The translations under genes and the position numbers were made by a program. From positions 147,458-211,457 of the forward strand of contig JAAGZO010000437.1 of assembly GCA_024206195.1 (NCBI GenBank): a stretch of 64,000 nt of DNA. Reading direction: 5' to 3'. Source of the stretch: a bacterium. Lineage in GTDB: Archaea > Nanoarchaeota > Nanoarchaeia > Woesearchaeales > UBA10216. Under the pieces are notes generated by a model, which saw nothing but the letters and a program-made list of their open reading frames with translations, was not told the DNA's origin and made no database searches. This document shows positions 25,993 through 34,403 of this stretch, in pieces; positions within the stretch are counted from its first letter, which is position 1, and the number at the start of each line of letters is the position of its first letter.

Positions 25993-26415
25993 TTACATCG
26001 CCTTCCTGTTGTAATACACCCAAAATCCAGCAAACAGTATTGCCATCATGCCTACTGTAATGCTTGTTGCCTGGCTCACATCCCTGAATGGGATTGCATC
26101 TTCAGATAAAAATCCAACTGCAAGCAACAGGTAAAGAGACACATAAAACGCCATTGAGCTTGCTTTTTCTACTACTCTTCTGCTCCTTTCATCCTTCAAT
26201 GGAAGACCTTGTTTCAGGTCCCTGTTTCCCCTTACGAAAACAAAGAGAGCGAATAAAAGTATGGTAATTGCAACAAACCCTCCTGCTATCCCGCTTTCAA
26301 CATCTCCTCTTGAAAAAGCCTGTATTGAGAAAAACGCCCCGGTTACGATTACAAGTAGGCTTACTATAAGAACTGCTATTATCCTTATTTTGTCTGTATT
26401 CTTTTTTGCCTTCAT
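25993..26415 (-). CDS. DUF2178-like membrane protein
   Basis: The product is 140 aa with four TM helices. The motif LKDERSRRVVEKASSMAFYVSLY after the second helix pair matches the DUF2178 family pattern (DERS...KAS..AF). First gene of the operon with the DUF3796-like and XRE genes. Function of the family unknown. Confidence 0.75.
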   Translation of the reverse strand: MKAKKNTDKIRIIAVLIVSLLVIVTGAFFSIQAFSRGDVESGIAGGFVAITILLFALFVFVRGNRDLKQGLPLKDERSRRVVEKASSMAFYVSLYLLLAVGFLSEDAIPFRDVSQATSITVGMMAILFAGFWVYYNRKAM

Positions 26416-26467
26416 CTTAATGTCCTCCTGTGACTTATTTTACACATTTTGTGATATATATGTAACC

Positions 26468-26491
26468 TTATGTTAGAAATAGATAACATAA
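26468..26491. promoter_or_regulatory. Perfect inverted repeat upstream of the XRE operon
   Basis: TTATGTTA, 8 nt, TAACATAA. It lies 53 bases before the DUF2178-like start, between that operon and the end of the CPBP-like gene. Its spacing of about two half-turns suits a dimeric XRE regulator. Confidence 0.5.
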
Positions 26492-26532
26492 CATATATTT
26501 AAATCTTTCGTTTTTATCATGTTCAAGGGCAA

Positions 26533-27219
26533 TTAATAGAATATATATGGCCATACAATGTGCCATATAGAATAAAAGCTTATTCTGAATATTAAACTTG
26601 ACAGGAAACCATATTTTTTCAATAATTTAAATGCAGCCAGTTCACTTGAAATGACCAGTATCCCCAGTAATCCAAACAAAAACGGATTTGGCATATTTAA
26701 GGGAATGTCAGGATTTAAGAATGCGCTTAGCATGCTAAATGCTGCAAAAAACGAAAGGATGCCTGCTACTGTCCAATATACTTTGTTTTTGTGATTCTTA
26801 AAAATTAACGCTCCGATCCAGGTGAATAAACCTATTGCAAACAGCCTGAAGATAGTTTCTGAGCTTATTGCTCCCCAAATGTAAAATAAGATTGATATTG
26901 GCAAACCTACACTGATATCCCCGATTCTTGCGATTGAGTCATAGATTACAAAAAGCAAGGCAAACCCTAAACCCAGCCCAATAGAAGTAAAAATTGTTTT
27001 TTTAGTTTTGAATCGTTTATTTAAAAAAACAGGAAAGCCAAGTTTATTATAAAAAAATATGCCTGCTGTGCCAAGAGCAAGTGTAATCGCCAGTTCTATC
27101 CATGAAAATACTGCGGTTCTTCCGTCAAATATCTTGTTTGGATCAAAAATCATGTCAATGGCTTTAATTAAAACCATTAAACCGATCAATACAAAAAATA
27201 CCTTGTAATTATTTTTCAT
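26533..27219 (-). CDS. CPBP-like intramembrane protease homologue
   Basis: The product is 228 aa with seven or eight TM helices. SSETIFRLFAIGL resembles the CPBP (CAAX protease/bacteriocin-processing) motif EExxxR, but the second Glu is Thr. A later FRISFYSIWHIVW fits the motif carrying the metal-binding His. With the altered motif, activity is uncertain. It starts within an ATGA overlap at the end of a run of four tiny genes. CPBP proteins in bacteria often confer self-immunity to peptides. Confidence 0.6.
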   Translation of the reverse strand: MKNNYKVFFVLIGLMVLIKAIDMIFDPNKIFDGRTAVFSWIELAITLALGTAGIFFYNKLGFPVFLNKRFKTKKTIFTSIGLGLGFALLFVIYDSIARIGDISVGLPISILFYIWGAISSETIFRLFAIGLFTWIGALIFKNHKNKVYWTVAGILSFFAAFSMLSAFLNPDIPLNMPNPFLFGLLGILVISSELAAFKLLKKYGFLSSLIFRISFYSIWHIVWPYIFY

Positions 27220-27371
27220 TTTTTCTTTATTTCATGATGTTGAAATATATGCACTAAAATAAGTGTAATCGCTGATCCAAGAACAGCCGCTCCAAGGGGT
27301 TTTTGAAACTGGCTTATAATCATCCCTATTGGCGCTAAAAAAAGGCCTATGATGTTTAATGTTATTTTCAC
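27216..27371 (-). CDS. Tiny membrane protein (fourth gene of five-gene operon)
   Basis: The product is 51 aa from a GTG overlapping the TGA of the preceding gene. Two short hydrophobic segments (ITLNIIGLFLAPIGMII and AAVLGSAITLILVHIF) lie around a QFQKP turn, with a basic end HHEIKKK. No family known. Its tight packing in the operon supports it as real. Confidence 0.5.
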   Translation of the reverse strand: MKITLNIIGLFLAPIGMIISQFQKPLGAAVLGSAITLILVHIFQHHEIKKK

Positions 27372-27544
27372 TTCAGGCTCCTGTGGATAACTATCCCTGA
27401 AGATACTCCGATTAAGAATAAAAGCAAAGGACCGGGCTGATGTTTTGATATTAACAAGACAGATATTACAACAACAGGAGCTATTGCAAATAATGTTTTT
27501 CTTTTGATTGTAAAAGATTTTTCTTTCTCTATTTTTTTGGCCAT
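27368..27544 (-). CDS. Tiny membrane protein (third gene of five-gene operon)
   Basis: The product is 58 aa. Basic N-terminus (AKKIEKEKSFTIKRK), then two hydrophobic stretches (LFAIAPVVVISVLL and LLLFLIGVSSGIVIH). It overlaps both flanking genes. Unknown function. Confidence 0.5.
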   Translation of the reverse strand: MAKKIEKEKSFTIKRKTLFAIAPVVVISVLLISKHQPGPLLLFLIGVSSGIVIHRSLK

Positions 27545-27702
27545 TTTTCTTTATTTTTCCCTCCAATAATCATATACATTGCTCCAAGGCCGATAAATGC
27601 CGCTCCGATCCCTGCATTCACAGCAGACATGAAAACAACTCCCAATCCTACAAATGAAATACCCATATAGAATATCGCTTGGTAATTGATTTGTTTTTTC
27701 AT
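27529..27702 (-). CDS. Tiny membrane protein (second gene of five-gene operon)
   Basis: The product is 57 aa: KKQINYQAIFYMG then Gly/Ala-rich hydrophobic helices and a basic tail GGKNKEKWPKK. The ATG follows the zinc-ribbon stop by one base. Overlaps the next gene by 16 nt. No family recognised. Confidence 0.5.
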   Translation of the reverse strand: MKKQINYQAIFYMGISFVGLGVVFMSAVNAGIGAAFIGLGAMYMIIGGKNKEKWPKK

Positions 27703-27703
27703 T

Positions 27704-27835
27704 TTACTCTTTTTTATCTTTGCAATTTTTGCATCTGGCTGCATATTCGTCAACAACATGCTTTGCTATTCTGCTTATCCTGCTATCAAGAGCAACCATG
27801 TAACACGCTTCTGCTCCGCATATAGAACATCTCAT
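27704..27835 (-). CDS. Small zinc-ribbon protein (first gene of five-gene operon)
   Basis: The product is 43 aa: CSIC near the start and CKNC near the end, with DSRISRIAKHVVDEYA between. Ribosome site GAGGTG precedes the ATG by 6 nt. The fold could be a mini zinc ribbon binding DNA or a partner protein, possibly the regulator of the membrane genes that follow. Confidence 0.55.
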   Translation of the reverse strand: MRCSICGAEACYMVALDSRISRIAKHVVDEYAARCKNCKDKKE

Positions 27836-27937
27836 TTCTTCACCTCAAATTAAAAACACAGTTACTAGTATAAATATCTTGTTATGGCTCCGGAGAGCTA
27901 GGCAGGGCTGTTAGTAATCTTCAGTAGAATTTGGCTC

Positions 27938-29167
27938 TTAAGAATCCATTGGTTCAACAAACTGATTTAATTCTCTATTTGAAACAAACGGTATGAACCC
28001 TAATTTTTTAGATTCAGTATATGCATAATTGATGTTTCTTTCTTTAATCGCATAATCTACGGTAAATACAATTAATCCTTTGTCCTTGGCAATATTCAGA
28101 TAATCAATATATTCCTCTGAACTAACATGTAATGTGCCCTCAGGCAAGTCAAAATAGGTATTCAGGCACTCTTTTGAAAGAGAATCCTCATACTCTTCTG
28201 TTTCAATATCTTCATCTGTTGCTGGCAAAGGACAATCTCCTTCTGGATTTCCATCAGCACCACCATCAAACCATACCTGTTCCTGGGCAATAGCATCTAT
28301 TGTAGAAACATAATCATCATCTTTGCACAATTCTGCTGCATTTTGCGATATAACAATGAAATCTGGATCAAAACCTGTTCCATAATCCCCTATTTTTTTA
28401 ACAAAGTTCTTCATTTCTTCAACAGCGTTTATTCCTTCATTTTCCGCTTGTTCCATAACATTATAATCAGAATAAGCTTCTACCCAATCAAGATAAACAC
28501 CATCAAAACCTGCATCAATAATCATTTTTAATTGTGCATCATATCCATCTACCCCTCTAAACCAGATATCCTGCCATGTATTATCCCAAAAAGCAACAGG
28601 ATAGCACTCTTCCCATAGATCAGGATCTTCTCCAACAATAAATCTTGGATCTCCAATTTCCCATCCATCTCTCCAATAATAACGGAAAGATTCAGCCTGT
28701 CCAATATCAATATATGCGATAACGATCTTATTTTCTACATTGGCTCCAGCTGAATTCTTGATTTTATTAATGATTTCTTTGTCAAAATCCTGATTTTCTT
28801 TTTCAGTAAAAATTGGTTCAATAACAACCATATCATAATCTGAATCAATAATTTCATCAATAGCTGGCTCTATATCAAAACCCAAAAAATATAGCCATGT
28901 TTGCACTTTATTTAAATCCGATGTAACATTCGAAATATTCTCATATGTCACTATTTCAGGCACTTCTTCTACTTTTGCAGGTTCAGGAGTATGTATTGTT
29001 GTTATGGTTGGTTTATCATAATCGCAAGCTGTTAAATAAAAAGAAAGCCCTATTAAGAGCGGGATTAGCATTGATTTACGTGCCTTATCAAAAAACGAAT
29101 TGTTCTTTCTAGTTCTGTATCCTACGTCCGGAACTTTTTCGAATTTATCATCTAAAGTCTTTCCCAT
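27938..29167 (-). CDS. GH114/TM1410-like TIM-barrel lipoprotein
   Basis: The product is 409 aa. A basic N-terminal stretch precedes a hydrophobic segment ending SFYLTAC, a likely lipoprotein or anchor site at residues 34-48. The barrel has the family's ESFRYYWRDGWEIGDP, PVAFWDNTWQDIW and FDGVYLDWVEAY motifs. This family (endo-alpha-1,4-polygalactosaminidase and relatives) is thought to cleave or bind extracellular polysaccharide. Asp in GVYLDW is a candidate catalytic residue. Confidence 0.82.
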   Translation of the reverse strand: MGKTLDDKFEKVPDVGYRTRKNNSFFDKARKSMLIPLLIGLSFYLTACDYDKPTITTIHTPEPAKVEEVPEIVTYENISNVTSDLNKVQTWLYFLGFDIEPAIDEIIDSDYDMVVIEPIFTEKENQDFDKEIINKIKNSAGANVENKIVIAYIDIGQAESFRYYWRDGWEIGDPRFIVGEDPDLWEECYPVAFWDNTWQDIWFRGVDGYDAQLKMIIDAGFDGVYLDWVEAYSDYNVMEQAENEGINAVEEMKNFVKKIGDYGTGFDPDFIVISQNAAELCKDDDYVSTIDAIAQEQVWFDGGADGNPEGDCPLPATDEDIETEEYEDSLSKECLNTYFDLPEGTLHVSSEEYIDYLNIAKDKGLIVFTVDYAIKERNINYAYTESKKLGFIPFVSNRELNQFVEPMDS

Positions 29168-29229
29168 AACATGATGGGTTGTGAGAATAAATATAAAAAC
29201 ATTGTCTTAAATGAGAAGTGTGCAAGTAA

Positions 29230-29532
29230 TCACTTCAGCAGATCATACACTGTGTTAGCTATGCCCATATCTGTTCCACTTTCAGGAATTTGTAGATCAT
29301 GTATGCCATCTGTTCGTATTTCCAGATCTGATCTTTCTTCAGTCTCAAAATGCTCAAGTCTGTGGCTGCATTGGTCAGTAAAATAATGATACATTGCAGG
29401 AATGAATAAAGCAGTAAATGCTATTGCCCCTGCAGTAACTTTCAATTTATATCCTAGGGATTTAGGTACTGTTATTCCTGCATCCACTTTCGCTTTATAT
29501 CCAAAGAATCCCTTTTCTTCTATAAACACCAT
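29230..29532 (-). CDS. Unknown single-TM protein
   Basis: The product is 100 aa. One TM helix near residues 32-50 (VTAGAIAFTALFIPAMYHYF) separates a basic N-terminal part from an acidic His/Glu-rich C-terminal part. Not recognised. Confidence 0.5.
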   Translation of the reverse strand: MVFIEEKGFFGYKAKVDAGITVPKSLGYKLKVTAGAIAFTALFIPAMYHYFTDQCSHRLEHFETEERSDLEIRTDGIHDLQIPESGTDMGIANTVYDLLK

Positions 29533-29612
29533 GCCTGTGGGGGAATCAAATTTCTTTTAAAAATGTTATTCCTCTACATAGGCAGTGTGTTTAGTGCTGT
29601 AAGAATGCCGTT

Positions 29613-29816
29613 TTAATACTCTTGCTCTTCCAGGTGAGGTATTGCCTTTTGTGGACATGCAGATACGCATCTGCCTTCACTATCGCACTTTTCTGGAGCT
29701 ACCATAGTTGATTTTCCATCAACTAATTTTAAACATTTTGGATGACATGCTAATACGCAATGTCCGCATCCTATGCAATACTCTTTTATTATTTTTGGTA
29801 ATTTTTTAGTTGCCAT
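29613..29816 (-). CDS. Ferredoxin with two [4Fe-4S]-type Cys motifs
   Basis: The product is 67 aa. The first motif is CIGCGHCVLACHPKC (CxxCxxCxxxC). The second is KCDSEGRCVSACP, with five residues between its first two Cys, an atypical spacing for the second cluster. Cytoplasmic electron carrier. The small size fits a free ferredoxin. A divergent promoter is shared with the 29901 gene. Confidence 0.88.
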   Translation of the reverse strand: MATKKLPKIIKEYCIGCGHCVLACHPKCLKLVDGKSTMVAPEKCDSEGRCVSACPQKAIPHLEEQEY

Positions 29817-29900
29817 ATATGATATTATGACCTGCTTGTATAAAAACCTTGCTGTGGTTGTGAAGAAAGGTTTATATAACCCTAGATCAAATATAGTATT

Positions 29901-30173
29901 ATGTCAAGAACATTTGTGCTCATCGCGACAATTATCTATGCCTTGCTTGGCTTAACTACTGTTGTTTCAATAAACATTACTGCAGATTCCTTGTTTACTG
30001 TTATCTTGTTTGGACTTTTATTCATAATGCATATTGTTCTGTTCTTTGCAGTATATGGTGATGCAGGAGATAGGGGTCTGAACAAAAACTGGTTTTTAGT
30101 GCCATTTATCTTTGGCTGGATTGGCGGCCTGATATATTACATCGTCAGCATGAATAAAGGACAGCAGAGTTAG
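29901..30173 (+). CDS. Small membrane protein, three TM helices
   Basis: The product is 90 aa: helices near 5-25, 30-52 and 65-83, with YGDAGDRGLNKNWFLVPFI before the last. A GGTTTATATAACC box 26 nt before the ATG gives a leaderless transcript. The next lipoprotein gene starts 18 nt after the stop with its own ribosome site, so they are an operon. Unknown function. Confidence 0.65.
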   Translation: MSRTFVLIATIIYALLGLTTVVSINITADSLFTVILFGLLFIMHIVLFFAVYGDAGDRGLNKNWFLVPFIFGWIGGLIYYIVSMNKGQQS

Positions 30174-30191
30174 ATCTGAGGTGATAATCAA

Positions 30192-30914
30192 ATGAAAAAA
30201 ATAATTGCAATTCTTTCAATTTTAGTTCTTGTTTTTATCGGGGGCTGTACTGATGAGCAGCCAATTGGTGGAGAAACAGACGATCATGGCTGTCTGGGAG
30301 CAGCAGGGTACACTTATGATGAAGATATTCAAGCATGTGTTAGGGATTGGGAGTTAAATGACAACCAGGCAAAAGCTGCTAAGATTGCAGTTGAATCTTT
30401 AGATGTTATGGGAGAAGCAACCATAAATGAAGTGGTTGTTGCAAGATGCCCTGGATGTTTTGTTGTTGATGTAAAATTACATTCTTATGATAAAAATGTT
30501 AAGGTAAATTTAGCAGATTGGGAAGTAGTAAAACCACCTAAGGAAGAAATCGAATTAAGTCCAGAAGATTGTGAAGCCAAAGGGGGAAGGCCAGTAAACA
30601 TTGTTGGTGGAGACTCATGCAACGATGAAGAAGTAACTATAGGTCCTGTAGTTGGTTTTATCTCTCCAAACATCTGCTGTATTCCTGGTGAAAGATTGAC
30701 AGAAGAAGAAGCGATAAATATTGCAAAAAACAGCGAGTGTGTTAAAGAAGGATCACTTACAGATAAGATTATGTATAATGAAGACACAGATACATATTGG
30801 ATCGACTTGAATCTGGAACAGCCAGGTTGCAATCCAGCATGTGTTGTATATGAAGCATACAAAAAAGCAACAATCAACTATAGATGCACTGGAGCCTTAC
30901 CACCAAAAGAATAA
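30192..30914 (+). CDS. Secreted lipoprotein, mosaic family member 3
   Basis: The product is 240 aa. Lipobox FIGGC. The first 125 residues are clearly homologous to the 20209 product (EQPIGGETDDHGCLGAAGY, RCPGCFVVDVKL). The C-terminal half is different: two Cys-bearing domains including CEAKGGRPVNIVGGDSC and EEAINIAKNSECVKEG. Ribosome site GAGGTGAT matches that of 20209. Extracellular, role unknown. Confidence 0.7.
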   Translation: MKKIIAILSILVLVFIGGCTDEQPIGGETDDHGCLGAAGYTYDEDIQACVRDWELNDNQAKAAKIAVESLDVMGEATINEVVVARCPGCFVVDVKLHSYDKNVKVNLADWEVVKPPKEEIELSPEDCEAKGGRPVNIVGGDSCNDEEVTIGPVVGFISPNICCIPGERLTEEEAINIAKNSECVKEGSLTDKIMYNEDTDTYWIDLNLEQPGCNPACVVYEAYKKATINYRCTGALPPKE

Positions 30915-30993
30915 GAACTCCTTAAGATTTGGAGCGTGTTGTGCATTACTATTATCAGTAAAACATATAAATAAGAGCTGCTAAGGAGTTCTC

Positions 30994-31389
30994 ATGAGGC
31001 CAAGGACCAAGGAAAGAATCAAGGATAATGTCAAGAAAGGCGTAAATATCAACACCTATAACAAATACCTGTTCATATTTGAGACAGTTTTGTTTGTTGC
31101 AGTGGTTGAAGAGTTTATTGAAATCAAAATGCTCGCTCTTGACATCAATTTGTATCTGAATATCCTGTTGGTCATGCTTCTCGTTGGAACCTCATTCACA
31201 GGGCTGATATTCGTTCTTGAGCCATTCCTCAAAGGGACAATCACAAAGGTTGTTAGATTCAGCAACAGCAAGATTGTCAGGGTAGTCCTGCACTCTGTGA
31301 TTCTCTTCGTATTGTTCCTCCTATACGCCTTTGTATACTTTGGAGAAAAGATCACACCAGCTATTAGTATTGGTTTGAATGCTGGTTAG
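30994..31389 (+). CDS. Membrane protein, intact target of a 3'-end duplication
   Basis: The product is 131 aa with four TM helices. Basic N-terminus RPRTKERIKDNVKKG, then hydrophobic segments, ending EKITPAISIGLNAG. The box AACATATAAATAAG lies 27 nt before the ATG. The last 71 nt of the gene recur at 32329-32399 behind the lipoprotein gene with four differences, all synonymous. Function unknown. Confidence 0.7.
   Translation: MRPRTKERIKDNVKKGVNINTYNKYLFIFETVLFVAVVEEFIEIKMLALDINLYLNILLVMLLVGTSFTGLIFVLEPFLKGTITKVVRFSNSKIVRVVLHSVILFVLFLLYAFVYFGEKITPAISIGLNAG
31319..31389 (+). repeat. 3' end of the 30994 gene, repeat copy A
   Basis: This stretch encodes the final YAFVYFGEKITPAISIGLNAG and stop. 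It recurs at 32329-32399 with four single-base differences in about 71, each in a third codon position. Confidence 0.8.
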
Positions 31390-31440
31390 GAAGAACATGG
31401 CGGAGAAAGGTTTATATATCTCGTTATTTCAATGTAATCT

Positions 31441-32295
31441 ATGAAATTGAACTATCTTTTTACACTGGTTTTCATAACTTTTTTAATTATTGGATGCCAA
31501 ACTGAAAACCCTCTTGTTGATGATTCAGATGAACGATCTGACGTTCTAAAATCTATAATAGAGGATTTGAAACTATGTAAAGACATGTCTAATTCTTTGA
31601 ATAGACAAGGTTGTGTATCTGATCAAGGTCATAAGTACGGAAAAAACGTAGTAGACTTTACTCAATGTAATGACCTTGAATTTGATTATTCACTTTCACT
31701 TGCAAAAGAATCATGTTTGTATACTGCAGCTTTTTATTTAAATGATTCGGAAATTTGTGAACATTTAAAAATGGAGAGAAGCAATAGTGGCGTTATTGCA
31801 TCTGGGGGGAAAAGCCCTGATGTTAGTAAGGAAAGCTGTAAACGTCGTCTCTTGCTTCAGATCTTGGATGAAAATGATCCAGAATATTGTGAGTTACAAC
31901 AATTTGATAAATCACCGGGACGGTATTATGGCTGTATTTCTGAATTAGCCCCAAGAATAAAAGATTGCACGTTATGCGAGAAGATTAATGTATCTAAAAA
32001 ACCACTACTACAAAACGCGAAAGATAAATGTGTCAGCGATTGTGCAATAGTAACTGATGATCTTGAATTGTGTAACTCAGTTTGGGGAGAGTACGAAAAA
32101 AGAGACTGTGCCTCTTCAATTGCACGTCAAACATCAAATATAGAGGTATGTGATATTTTGGGTGAAAAATCCAAAATATCATGTGTAAACTCATATTACA
32201 GGGCGCTCGCAAAGAAGAATTCTGATCCTGGAATTTGTGAAAAAATTACTTATGAAGATAGTATGGCAGACTGTAAAAGATACGTTGAAGGCTAA
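31441..32295 (+). CDS. Secreted Cys-repeat lipoprotein inserted between repeat copies
   Basis: The product is 284 aa. Lipobox IIGC. The rest is a run of helical Cys-bearing repeats of the form S-x-C-x2-I...K-x2-C, similar in style to the 56695 lipoprotein. A GTTTATATATC box lies 27 nt before the ATG, so it carries its own promoter. It lies between the intact 30994 gene and a truncated copy of that gene's end, so it looks like an inserted gene. Visibly AT-rich. Unknown function. Confidence 0.68.
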   Translation: MKLNYLFTLVFITFLIIGCQTENPLVDDSDERSDVLKSIIEDLKLCKDMSNSLNRQGCVSDQGHKYGKNVVDFTQCNDLEFDYSLSLAKESCLYTAAFYLNDSEICEHLKMERSNSGVIASGGKSPDVSKESCKRRLLLQILDENDPEYCELQQFDKSPGRYYGCISELAPRIKDCTLCEKINVSKKPLLQNAKDKCVSDCAIVTDDLELCNSVWGEYEKRDCASSIARQTSNIEVCDILGEKSKISCVNSYYRALAKKNSDPGICEKITYEDSMADCKRYVEG

Positions 32296-32328
32296 ACAGG
32301 GATTAGGACGCTAAATCTTTTCGCTCTT

Positions 32329-32399
32329 TCCTATACGCCTTTGTATACTTCGGAGAAAAGATCACACCAGCTATAAGTATTGGGTTGAATGCTGGATAG
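32329..32399 (+). pseudogene. Truncated second copy of the 30994 gene end
   Basis: It encodes LYAFVYFGEKITPAISIGLN-AG and a stop, identical in protein to the end of 30994-31389. The four base changes are all synonymous (TTT/TTC, ATT/ATA, GGT/GGG, GGT/GGA). The rest of the gene is absent, so it is a 5'-truncated remnant. The synonymous-only divergence shows it came from a copy under protein-level selection. Confidence 0.8.
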
Positions 32400-32425
32400 G
32401 ACCGCTAAGGTAAAGAAGATGGTTT

Positions 32426-32713
32426 TTAGGTGATTTCTGGCAGATATTGTGTATGAGGAAGTGGCAGCGAATGAATTAGCCTGCTTAGGTTTCTGGCTTC
32501 TTGTTCTTCATGAATCAGTTTTTCATCATGCCACCCTTCACAGCCACGCTCTTCTGCTTCTTCACAGATGTTGCATATGTTATAAACCAGTAGACGGCAT
32601 GAACATAAGAGGCCAGATGGGCATTCAATATAAGACTCAAGAGGATCATAATGATACTCATATCCCTTATCAAAGTATGCTCTTATTCCTTCCTGTTTTT
32701 CATTCAAGTCCAT
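32426..32713 (-). CDS. Unknown Cys-containing 95-aa protein
   Basis: Not recognised. Several Cys in a CSCRLLVYNICNICEEAEERGC stretch and two His-rich patches could bind a metal. The TATA-like ATTATAAACG lies about 27 nt before the ATG, supporting a real leaderless gene. Confidence 0.5.
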   Translation of the reverse strand: MDLNEKQEGIRAYFDKGYEYHYDPLESYIECPSGLLCSCRLLVYNICNICEEAEERGCEGWHDEKLIHEEQEARNLSRLIHSLPLPHTQYLPEIT

Positions 32714-32738
32714 AAGACAACAGCTAACTAAGAAGCGT

Positions 32739-32984
32739 TTATAATGGTTTTTGAGGGGAGAAAGAACCTTCCAAGTACTTTTTTGTTTTAGAACTATTCT
32801 TAATTGGATAAATCAAAAATACAAGACCGACAATAAAAAAGATAACTGAAGTAATAATAGCATTCTTATTCAAATCATCAAGCAGTATTAGGGTAACAAA
32901 CATTCCTAATGAATAGCCTATAGCCATCATTCCAAATATTAGGCTTAGAAACATATTTTTAAAGTATATTTTATCAAGTTCCAT
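32739..32984 (-). CDS. Small membrane protein, two TM helices
   Basis: The product is 81 aa: helices near 12-34 (LSLIFGMMAIGYSLGMFVTL) and 43-62, with a basic tail. Not recognised. Lies between the Cys-containing protein and the AAA ATPase operon. Confidence 0.55.
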   Translation of the reverse strand: MELDKIYFKNMFLSLIFGMMAIGYSLGMFVTLILLDDLNKNAIITSVIFFIVGLVFLIYPIKNSSKTKKYLEGSFSPQKPL

Positions 32985-33059
32985 ACTTTTATATTATTAT
33001 GGGAAGTATTTAATAGTTTCTATACTTTCTTCTTCTCCATTACCAACAGCACTCCACAA

Positions 33060-34403
33060 TCACATTATATAACTCACATCCTTTTTGCTGCATATCTTCT
33101 TGGATCCTTTTACAAGCGTGATTGCTTCTGATAGATGATTCTTCATTATCTTCGGAGAGTTCTCTTTTGCTGCAATCCCTGCTGCATTCAGCGCTACATT
33201 CTTGATATCGCCTCCGCTGAGATTCTCCAGGTTAAAGCTGTTCAAATCCATTCTTTCATCTCTTGACCTTTTTGGAAGCACTTTATTAAGAATCTCGATT
33301 CCCTGCTTGTTGTCAGGCAGTGCAAAGTCAATGTGCATTGTCAATCGTCTTTCAAAAGCAGGATCATATTTTTCTGAAAAATTTGTTGCAAATATGCACA
33401 CGCCGTCAAATCTTTCAAGTTCTTTAAGCAGGGTATTCACCTGGCTCATTTCCCAGCTTTGTTCAAGTGAAGCCCTGTTCAGGGCTATTGCATCAGCTTC
33501 ATCAAAGAACAAGACCGCGTTTTTTACCTTTGCAATGCTGAAGATTTGCTGGATATGCTTTTCTGTGACACCTATAAAACAGTTTTGGAGCTGATCATAC
33601 CTCACCATAAGCAGCTTTGTTCCAAGTTCTTTTGCCAGGCAGTGTGCAGACAGGGTTTTTCCTGTTCCTGGAGGCCCTCTGAAGTTCAGAGTGGTTCCTT
33701 TGCCGTATTCTATAACTCTGTTGAAACCCCATTTTTTGAATATCAGGTCTTTCTTCTGTTCTCTGGAGAGAGCAGCTTTTAGTTTTTCTTTTAATGCTGA
33801 AGCTGCAACCAGATCGCTGAAACCGGATTTTGGTTCGATAATGTAATACAGGCTTTCCAGCGCATCAGGTGAATTTCTTTTTGCTTCCTCTTCCAAGGCC
33901 ATGTCCAGCTGTTGGTACTCATCAGTGTATTTCTTGTTTTTTAGGGCTAACTGGGCTTTGTATGAGACTTCATACACTGTTTTCATTGGCCTGAGCGGGT
34001 CAACAATCTTAAACACCAGCTTGTACCTCTTGAGGCTGCTTGACCTGAATCTTACTTTATGTTTCTTGAAGACGTCATTGGTCACTTTTATTCCGTTCTC
34101 ATGCTCAAGATCGCCTTTGTCGTTGCTCTCTTCAACAAGGTCCAGAAGGCAGCAGAACTCCTTGAACTTCAAAGGATATTCTGCCAGGAATTTTCCAATA
34201 GCGCTTTTGCTGTTCTTTGATGCTTCATATTTTTCTTTAACACGCTCCAGCCAGATTTTTTTCACTCTTTTCACAATTCGAGGATCTATGAACTCTTCTG
34301 GCTCAAAGTAGGAATGGCCGAAACGGGACATTTTGTCCTCAGGGTCAAACTCTTCCATGTAATTTATGTCATTGATAATCTGCAGATAGGATGTGTAGCT
34401 CAT
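33060..34403 (-). CDS. AAA+ ATPase of the FtsH/Cdc48 type with unique N-terminal half
   Basis: The product is about 447 aa. Residues 1-200 are a helical region not recognised. The AAA+ module follows: Walker A FRGPPGTGKTLSAH, Walker B VLFFDEADAIALNR, and an AFERRLTMHIDFALPD segment with arginine-finger-like residues. The start used overlaps the upstream stop as ATGA and has an AAGGGAG site at good distance. Last gene of an operon with a zinc ribbon and a DNA-binding-like protein. Proteins of this kind remodel or unfold partners; a phage-defence role is possible but unproven. Confidence 0.85.
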   Translation of the reverse strand: MSYTSYLQIINDINYMEEFDPEDKMSRFGHSYFEPEEFIDPRIVKRVKKIWLERVKEKYEASKNSKSAIGKFLAEYPLKFKEFCCLLDLVEESNDKGDLEHENGIKVTNDVFKKHKVRFRSSSLKRYKLVFKIVDPLRPMKTVYEVSYKAQLALKNKKYTDEYQQLDMALEEEAKRNSPDALESLYYIIEPKSGFSDLVAASALKEKLKAALSREQKKDLIFKKWGFNRVIEYGKGTTLNFRGPPGTGKTLSAHCLAKELGTKLLMVRYDQLQNCFIGVTEKHIQQIFSIAKVKNAVLFFDEADAIALNRASLEQSWEMSQVNTLLKELERFDGVCIFATNFSEKYDPAFERRLTMHIDFALPDNKQGIEILNKVLPKRSRDERMDLNSFNLENLSGGDIKNVALNAAGIAAKENSPKIMKNHLSEAITLVKGSKKICSKKDVSYIM

